From Paulownia fortunei (Eukaryota > Streptophyta > Magnoliopsida > Lamiales > Paulowniaceae), in NCBI GenBank assembly GCA_019321725.1, contig CM033109.1, positions 14,663,993-14,727,992 on the forward strand: 64,000 nt of DNA, in the 5' to 3' direction. How positions within the stretch are numbered: position 1 is the first letter of the stretch; every line of letters begins with the position of its first letter. A model generated the notes under the pieces. It did not search any database, had not been told where the DNA came from, and was given only the letters and a program-made list of their open reading frames with translations. Made by a program: the position numbers and the translations under genes. Below, piece by piece: positions 58,261 through 64,000 of this stretch.

Positions 58261-59411
58261 TGAGGTAAAACCGTATAATAAGCTAAATGAACCCAAGTAT
58301 TTGTTGTGCCATTGGAGATACATAAATCAAGAATCACCACAAAATAAGTAGGGTTTAGATCAAAAATAAAAATAATAATACAATATACTTAAATATTTTC
58401 TACCCTTATAACCATTCCTCTTCCTCCATCAAGAGGTTCACCATTTTTCCTCAGCAAAATAAAATTTAGAAAGACATAATAAAAGTAGCAAAGACTAAAA
58501 ATAAAAGAGAAACTAGATAATGCATTTCTATTACTACTAGAAAACTTACAATACTAGAAAATATACAAACTAGATAACTTAGCCTAAAGAAACCATCTTT
58601 CCCCTCCTTTTACAAGCTTAATACATAGCATATTTATAGTACTTGGAGTAAGTTAGAGGCCAAACAAATAATGGAGTGGTTAATCAAGTGGTATGCTAGT
58701 TGCCAAGAGTTGGTAAGTTGTTACACCAATTTCTCACCCGTTGAATTAAATTACATTTTTTCGTTAGATACAACCAGATTTTGAAGATGTGTAAAGAAAT
58801 AAAATTGTAGATCTTTCGGTGCTGATATATTTTCATATATCGTTTCTCAAATTTAGCGGTCCGATAAAGGAGATATGGTCAAATTACCGAGTCATTTCCA
58901 AGAGCCGTCATTTAACAGTAGCAGCAACTTGCAGACTATGTTTTTACCATTTTTAACATATTTTCACACCATCTTGTCTTTAGAAAACTTGTTTATTACC
59001 TCTTGTGTATAACATATCCGAATTTCAGCCCAAAATAATTTTGGGCTCAAAAGATATAACCCAATTGGTACATTAAGTCAATACTGGGCTGAACTCTGAT
59101 CCGAATTTTGATGATCCATTTTATGCAACTATTTGGATGAATTTTTTGCTATCATCAAGACTAAATTGGGTTGAGCTTCCAACAGAAAAGTTATACCTCT
59201 ATCTCTTGGCTTTCAAATAAAATAAGCTTCAGGCCCATAGGGCTTTTGATCATGAAGTTATGCTCAAATTACAAACATTGCACAAGTTTGGAAATATGCT
59301 TCCATTTCTTCCCTAATACAAAATATTAATAAAATAATAATATTAACATGAATAAAGCAAGAAAATTATAAATGATTTGATACAAAAATAAGTCAAAATA
59401 TGCACTTATCA
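58261..59411 (-). mobile_element. Element E 3' LTR (Athila/Tat-like)
   Basis: A 1,151-bp LTR. On the minus strand it starts TGATAAGTGCATATTTTG at 59411, directly after a polypurine tract, and ends ...GGTTTTACCTCA at 58261. It has a TATA box (58639-58631) in a plausible U3/R position. The insertion cut a copia gag at 58260, which shows E is younger than that element. The matching 5' LTR would lie beyond 64000. Confidence 0.82.
58631..58639 (-). promoter_or_regulatory. TATA box in LTR E
   Basis: CTATAAATA on the minus strand, about 770 bp from the LTR start and 370 bp from its end, a normal place for the U3/R promoter of such LTRs. Confidence 0.55.
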
Positions 59412-59424
59412 AATTCTCCCACAC
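59412..59424 (-). promoter_or_regulatory. Polypurine tract of element E
   Basis: The minus strand reads GTGTGGGAGAATT and then the LTR start TGATAAGTGCA. It fixes this LTR as the 3' LTR of a minus-strand element. Confidence 0.75.
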
Positions 59425-61133
59425 TTAACCCTTGCTTGTACTCGAGCAACCCTAAAATAAACATAAACTAATCCACTTTCGTTGAAAATCACGATTGCAT
59501 TTAGCATATGCAACAAGCCTTTAACCCCTAGGTGGCCCATAGAGGATGAGTTATAGTCTCGAGAAGGTTTCCAACAGTGATACCCACAAACACCTATAAT
59601 AACTATCTTCCAACTTTTATTCTCATGAAGCAACAAAGTAATATGGAAATAAAATCAAACAAGTGTTGAGTTTAACTCTTAGTCATTCAAAAATCAATAC
59701 ATTTCCACAATAAGCATACTCAAGTGTGTGTGTGGACAATTAATGTCAATAGTGATGAAACTATGCATGCCTCAAATAAGTGAATTCTCATAAAACCTTA
59801 CAAAAACCATCACTCAATCTCTAATAGAAAAGTTAAACATTATAGCTTTTCCTTTGGTGCAAATCTCCACTACACTGAAGGCACCATACGAAATCAAAAG
59901 GTTTTCAACAAAGATTGTAATGGGGCCAAAGGGTGGTGATGTAGCTAAGAAATAAAAGGATAAGATGCAACAAAGGTTCTAAAAACTTCATGGAATTAAA
60001 GATAGAATTTATCGATGAAAAATTCTCAAACTCCACAAATCTCACACTAGGGTCTATTGTTATTGAATTGGACCCTCTTATTCATCTTGCAACATCTCAT
60101 TTTTAGTTACAACTTGTAGAACTTTGCAATTTTTTTTTCTTTCTATTTTTTTTAATTATTGTTTTTCTTTTTTTTTTTTTTTTTAAATGAAAATTCCCCC
60201 ACATATATCTTCTATTCCAAACTAAATTTCTTTTGTAAGTTAAAGCTATCAATTGAATGTCTCTTAAACTCCAATCATTTTTAGAACAAGGGTTGGATAA
60301 TAATGTATTTAAGCTAGGTAAAAAGATATGGTAACAGAAAAAAATATTTATTTATTGAAAGGCTCAAAGTGGTTTACTAGGGGGATGTTTTCTTGAAATA
60401 TCATATGAGGAACAAGCTGATTGGCAATGGTGCTAGAAAACCTAATACCTTAATCATTTTTCTAGTGGTGCACTATCAGTCGTTCGCCTCGACAGACCAA
60501 AAGTAAAAGTTCTAATACTCAACCCCTACATGTTGAAGATCCAAGTGATGATTAGAGCAAGAGAATAAGAACTATCTATTTTAATATGATTCTCTTCACA
60601 CTGAATAACATAACTATTTATGCAAAACAAAATTTGAGTATAATTATCTCATAAATATATTAACCAAATAACAACATCAAAGTCCAAAACAATACCCATC
60701 ATCAATCAAACCATATTATTCATATTTAATTTTAATCATTGAAGTAGGAAGAACCTCTATGACTAAAAATAAAACAATTGGTAATTCATAAACATTTGTT
60801 AAAAACTTCACAAACCTGCCATGTTATGCAAAAAATATAGATGCTTCTCAAGAGTGTTACAATTACCCTTTACTCAGCCACCATTTTTCATGCTTTCAAC
60901 GGACCCATAAAAAAACACACTTGATTTTTTTTAAATACTAGAAAAACACATATTGAACACACAAGTCATGATATCAACTATTCCTCCCCCTAGCCTAATC
61001 GAGACATTGTCCCCAGTGTCAAACATAGATAGGAAAGTAGAGTTTGAAAGATATCACTTGAAGTGTAGCTAATAAAGCTGAAACAAAAAAAAACAAAACA
61101 CATATTATTAGATAAAATCATTAACAATAAGTA
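59425..61133 (-). mobile_element. Element E non-coding region between captured gene and 3' LTR
   Basis: AT-rich, with T-runs (60128-60184). A 'ccctagcctaatcgagacattgtccccagtgtc' stretch (60993 on) resembles the 'cattgtcctcaatg' sequence at the same position in element D (18716-18730). No coding frame recognised; a 75-codon frame at 59409-59636 overlaps the LTR edge and is chance. Confidence 0.6.
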
Positions 61134-61775
61134 TCACAGACTGAGAGTCAAATTCAATTTACATTCTCGATCAGGTTCTGGCACATATGCTAGAAGTTAA
61201 TCAATCAGCTGGTTAGGTGTTGAAGCAGAAATGAGGATTCTTCTCGCAGACGGTGAAATAAAACTTTTTTTCGCAACATGATCTACAAAAGATAGCAAAC
61301 CATCATAAAAACCATTAACATTAAGAATACCAATAGGTTTTTGGTGAATATTGAGTTGTTCCCAAGAGACAACTTGAAATAATTCCTCTAGTGTACCAAA
61401 ACCGCCAGGTAGAATGATGAATGCATCCGCATTGTTTAACATGTTAGGCATTCTATCCTAAATATGTGACACTTTTGTCTCATCTCCAATGGTCATACCT
61501 GTGATATTCTGTACTGTTAAAGATTTTGGGATAACTCTCAGAACTTTGACACCTCCTATATAAGCAGAATTAGCAACACTCCCCATTAACCCCAAACTGC
61601 CTCCCCCATATACTAAATTAATTTTTCTCTCTGCTAAAGTTCTACCAAGGTTATTGACTACCCCTATAAACTTACCCTTTTTTCCAAGATTGGATCCATA
61701 AAAAACACAAATGCAATTAAATTTGCGAGTTGAAGAAACTTCTATTTTTTTTCTTTTTGAAAATAAATTGTGCAA
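61134..61775 (-). pseudogene. LOG: Intronless LOG (cytokinin riboside 5'-monophosphate phosphoribohydrolase) copy inside element E
   Basis: LOG enzymes release active cytokinin bases from their nucleotides. The minus-strand frame matches the family end to end over 213 codons, about the usual length. Motifs: ICVFYGSNLGKKGKF (family C-V-F-C-G-S; Cys now Tyr), LGRTLAERKINLVYGGGS, LGLMGSVANSA, VLRVIPKSL, then NADAFIILPGGFGTLEELFQ with the P-G-G-x-G-T-x-x-E signature at 61409-61383. After that come VVSWEQLNIHQKPIGILNVN, GFYDGLLSFVDHVAKKSFIS and LLAYVPEPDRE. Two in-frame stops (TAG 61460-61458 and TAA 61199-61197) but no frameshift. No in-frame ATG was found near the start. Plant LOG genes have several introns; this copy has none. 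It sits between integrase and 3' LTR in pol orientation, implying capture of a processed transcript. Confidence 0.9.
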
Positions 61776-61978
61776 AAATATAGTGAGTACAGTGATATTT
61801 ATTGAGGTGTGAATAGGGAATGCATTTATTGCATGCCTTTTTCTTTTGTCAAAAAGGTTGCAAATAAGGACACATACAAGATTTAAAAATTACCTACTTA
61901 CATGTGAATGTACATGTAGTTGTGATTGTGGCTCACATTTTCCTCTGGTTTTACGTTCAGTAACGGCTTAAACGCCCT
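61776..61978 (-). other. Spacer between the LOG copy and the extra ORF
   Basis: About 200 bp with no recognised feature. The LOG frame stays open some way into it, without a Met codon. Confidence 0.4.
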
Positions 61979-62534
61979 CTATAGGTCGAGGATATACTTC
62001 CCATCCAGTTTTCTAATAAACTGGCAAACAAGGTATTTTAATGTCAGATTTCCAAGACTATAAAGCTCATATTCATTTCGAAAATGAGCCCATAAATCAA
62101 GAATTGCACGTTGTACCAATCCACATGAATACGTCTCAAGAGTTAATATAATGTGATCTAAAGACTCTTTACTTAGTCTATCCATAATGAATTTAAGTTT
62201 ATCTTCTCGATTTTTAGAGACCATCCTAAAGAATGATACTTTTGTTGCAAGTCCATCTAGCACAATTATGACAAACTTTCATTTTTTTTGCCCTTTGTTT
62301 TTTTGAATATGTACTTTTACCAAAACCAGGCATGTATCTAATAAGCAAATCTGGAAACTCATGTGAAAACTCACCTGGTCTTACCTTTACTTCAATTATC
62401 CATCGTATGTCCTCCAGGATGCCCTTGTGCGTAAGCATCCTCAATCTTTCAATGTTGATTTTATAAATTTTCAAAATTACATTTTTAGGAAGAAAAGAAA
62501 ATTGCTTCTTGAGAGTTAGAAAAATGTCACCCAT
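61979..62534 (-). pseudogene. Unrecognised extra ORF of element E (one frameshift)
   Basis: A true ATG at 62534 opens a 102-codon frame starting MGDIFLTLKKQFSFLPKN, rich in Lys/Arg, with ERLRMLTHKGILEDIRW, PGEFSHEFPDLLIRYMPGFG and KSTYSKKQRAKKMKVCHNCA. Between 62263 and 62226 the reading shifts to the frame ending at 61979, with LDGLATKVSFFRMV, DRLSKESLDHIILTLETYS and LWAHFRNEYELYSLGNLTL. The joined product would be about 195 residues. No transmembrane segment is seen from the ATG onward. I do not recognise it. Extra ORFs between pol and LTR are known in some Athila/Tat-group elements, so it may be an element-specific protein or another captured host gene. Confidence 0.6.
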
Positions 62535-62744
62535 TTTGAAAAGAACAAGAAAAGAGAATGAGAAAAGTAAAGAAAATTTGTACAAAGATTTCAGTTGTTT
62601 GGGAAACTGACAAGTCCGACTTTTATAACCACGGAGTACTGTCATCCTTCATTTAATCGGAAAAAGAAAAAAAATTAAAAAAAAAGAAAGAAAAAAATAA
62701 ACTTTTAAAACAAATAAAGTCAGAGAAAATGAGTATATACAATA
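62535..62744 (-). other. Spacer between integrase and extra ORF
   Basis: A-rich on the plus strand (62655-62710). No coding feature recognised. The 37 codons open upstream of the ATG at 62534 are hydrophobic but lack an ATG of their own. Confidence 0.4.
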
Positions 62745-64000
62745 CTAATCATAACAAGGGTTAGAAAGAAAAAGAATTTCCTCTTGTGAAAATTGATTTT
62801 CTAGAAATAGTTTAACTCTTTGTCCATTTACTTTGAATATATTACTATTTTTAGGATTCTGAATGTCAATCGCCCCATAAGGATATACTTTTTTTACAAC
62901 AAAAGGACCACTCCACCTTGATCTCAATTTTCTAGGAAACAAATGCAATCAAAAATTATAAAGCAAAACCTTTTGACCAACCTCAAATATTTTTCTTGAA
63001 ATTTTATTATAATGAAAATCTTTAATTCTTGCTTTATAAATTTTAGAATTCTCATATATATTATTTCTCAATTCTTGAAGTTCATTGATTTGCAATTTGC
63101 GCAATTTTGAAGCTTCATCAAGGTTGAAGTTAAATATTTTGATTGCCCAATAAGCTTTATGTTCAAGTTCAACATGTAAATGACAAGGTTTTCCATAAAC
63201 TATCCTATAAGGAGATATGCCTAATGATGTTTTGAAAATAGTTCTATATGCCCAAAGTGTATCGGTAAGTCTAAGAGACCAATCTTTACGATTTGGGTTA
63301 ACTGTTTTCTCCAAAATTTATTTTATCTCCCTACTTGCAAGTTCAACTTGTCCATTTGTGTGAGGGTGATAAGGGGTTGCAACTTTATATATGATTCCAT
63401 ATTTTCTCATTAAAGTTCCAAAAACTTTGTTACAAAAATATTTTTCCCCCATCTCTGATAATAGATCTAGGAATTCCAAATCGACTTAAAATATTTTCTT
63501 TCAAAAATTTTATCACTATTTTGTGATCATTGTTTCGATAAGGAATTGCCTTGATCCATTTTGAAACATAATCTATGGCAACCAGTATGTAAAAAAAACT
63601 AAATGATAATGGAAATGCCCCATAAAATCAATACCCCAACAGTCAAAGATTTCAATCACTAGGTAGGGTGTAGGGGCATCATATTTCTCTTTGAAAGGAA
63701 CCCTAAATTTTGACAATTTTCACAACTTTTGCAGAAAGTGTAATTGTCTTTGAAAAGAGTTGGCCAATAAAATCCACATTGCAAGATTTTTGCAGTAGTT
63801 TTCTTTACAGAAAAATGACCACCACATGCGTCTGAATGACAAAATTTGACAATATTACCTATCTCATTATCAGGCACACATCTTCGAAAGATTTGATCCA
63901 GACAATATTTGAATAGGTATGGATCATTCCAATAATTTTTTTTAACCTCAGTCAAAAACTTCTTTTTGTCTTGAGAGTTCTAATACGATGGCATCTTTCA
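62745..64000 (-). pseudogene. Element E integrase (runs off the window)
   Basis: Zinc-binding domain at 63955-63659 (WNDPYLFKYCLDQIFRRCVP, KFCHSDACGGHFSVKKTTAK, CGFYWPTLFKDNYTFCKSC with C-x2-C). The core at 63658-63315 is heavily interrupted but retains D-C-W-G-I-D-F-M-G, SEMGEKYFCNKVF and YHPHTNGQVELA (both Asp regions and the Glu). Then [40 protein letters not shown], and the C-terminal [18 protein letters not shown] with [16 protein letters not shown]. Overall pattern as in element D (Athila/Tat group). Upstream RNase H, RT and gag would lie beyond 64000. Confidence 0.88.

Noticed and set aside
61458..61775. LOG copy treated as an intact gene with a start at 61775
   Set aside because: The codon there is TTG, not ATG. 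No in-frame Met lies close upstream and two stops interrupt the frame, so it is called a pseudogene.

Overview
This window looks like nuclear DNA of a flowering plant, probably a eudicot. It is very AT-rich and built almost entirely from old, nested LTR retrotransposons: Ty3/gypsy of the chromodomain (Tekay/Del-like) and Athila/Tat-like groups, plus several Ty1/copia families. There are also a SINE, a LINE-like remnant and a probable CACTA remnant. I found no intact host gene. Every coding region is broken by stops, frameshifts or deletions. A 100-base run of N at 45225-45324 is an assembly gap.

Layout, left to right. 1-1812 (+): Athila/Tat-like gypsy remnant (LTR/leader with TATA box, then protease and pre-RT). 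1813-3467 (+): copia LTR 'family A'. 3548-8047 (+): Tekay-like gag-pol with terminal chromodomain-like region, followed by a polypurine tract and its 3-kb 3' LTR 'family B' (8086-11080); its 5' LTR is missing. 11081-13616 (-): copia integrase remnant and a second gypsy LTR ('family F'). 13622-27870 (-): a large Athila-like element ('D') with both LTRs, an Asp-tRNA-type primer binding site and decayed gag-pro-RT-RNaseH-IN. Each D LTR has been hit independently by a solo family-B LTR with clean 5-bp target duplications (TATCG and ATCTT). 28265-35525: copia, family-F, family-C and family-B fragments, mostly on the minus strand. 35526-37950 (+): copia RNase H plus family-A LTR. 38320-39160: probable CACTA fragment. 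39330-43690: two copia gag remnants in inverted orientation. 43690-49725: family-A and family-B LTRs around a second Tekay integrase fragment; this fragment is split by a 2.18-kb solo family-A LTR with a GAAAT duplication. 50337-53600: GA microsatellite, rearranged family-A LTR, SINE and LINE-like remnant. 53635-58260 (+): family-A LTR, then a family-C copia LTR and gag. 58261-64000 (-): 3' part of an Athila/Tat-like element 'E', running off the window.

Element E is the most interesting part. Between its integrase and its 3' LTR, in the same orientation, it carries two extra coding regions. One is a full-length, intronless copy of a plant LOG gene (the cytokinin-activating phosphoribohydrolase), with two in-frame stops. 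The other is an unrecognised ~195-residue basic, cysteine-containing ORF with one frameshift. This looks like a retrotransposon that captured a cytokinin-activation gene.

Family letters A-G are my own labels from comparing copies within this window. Clade names come from recognised protein motifs, not from a search.
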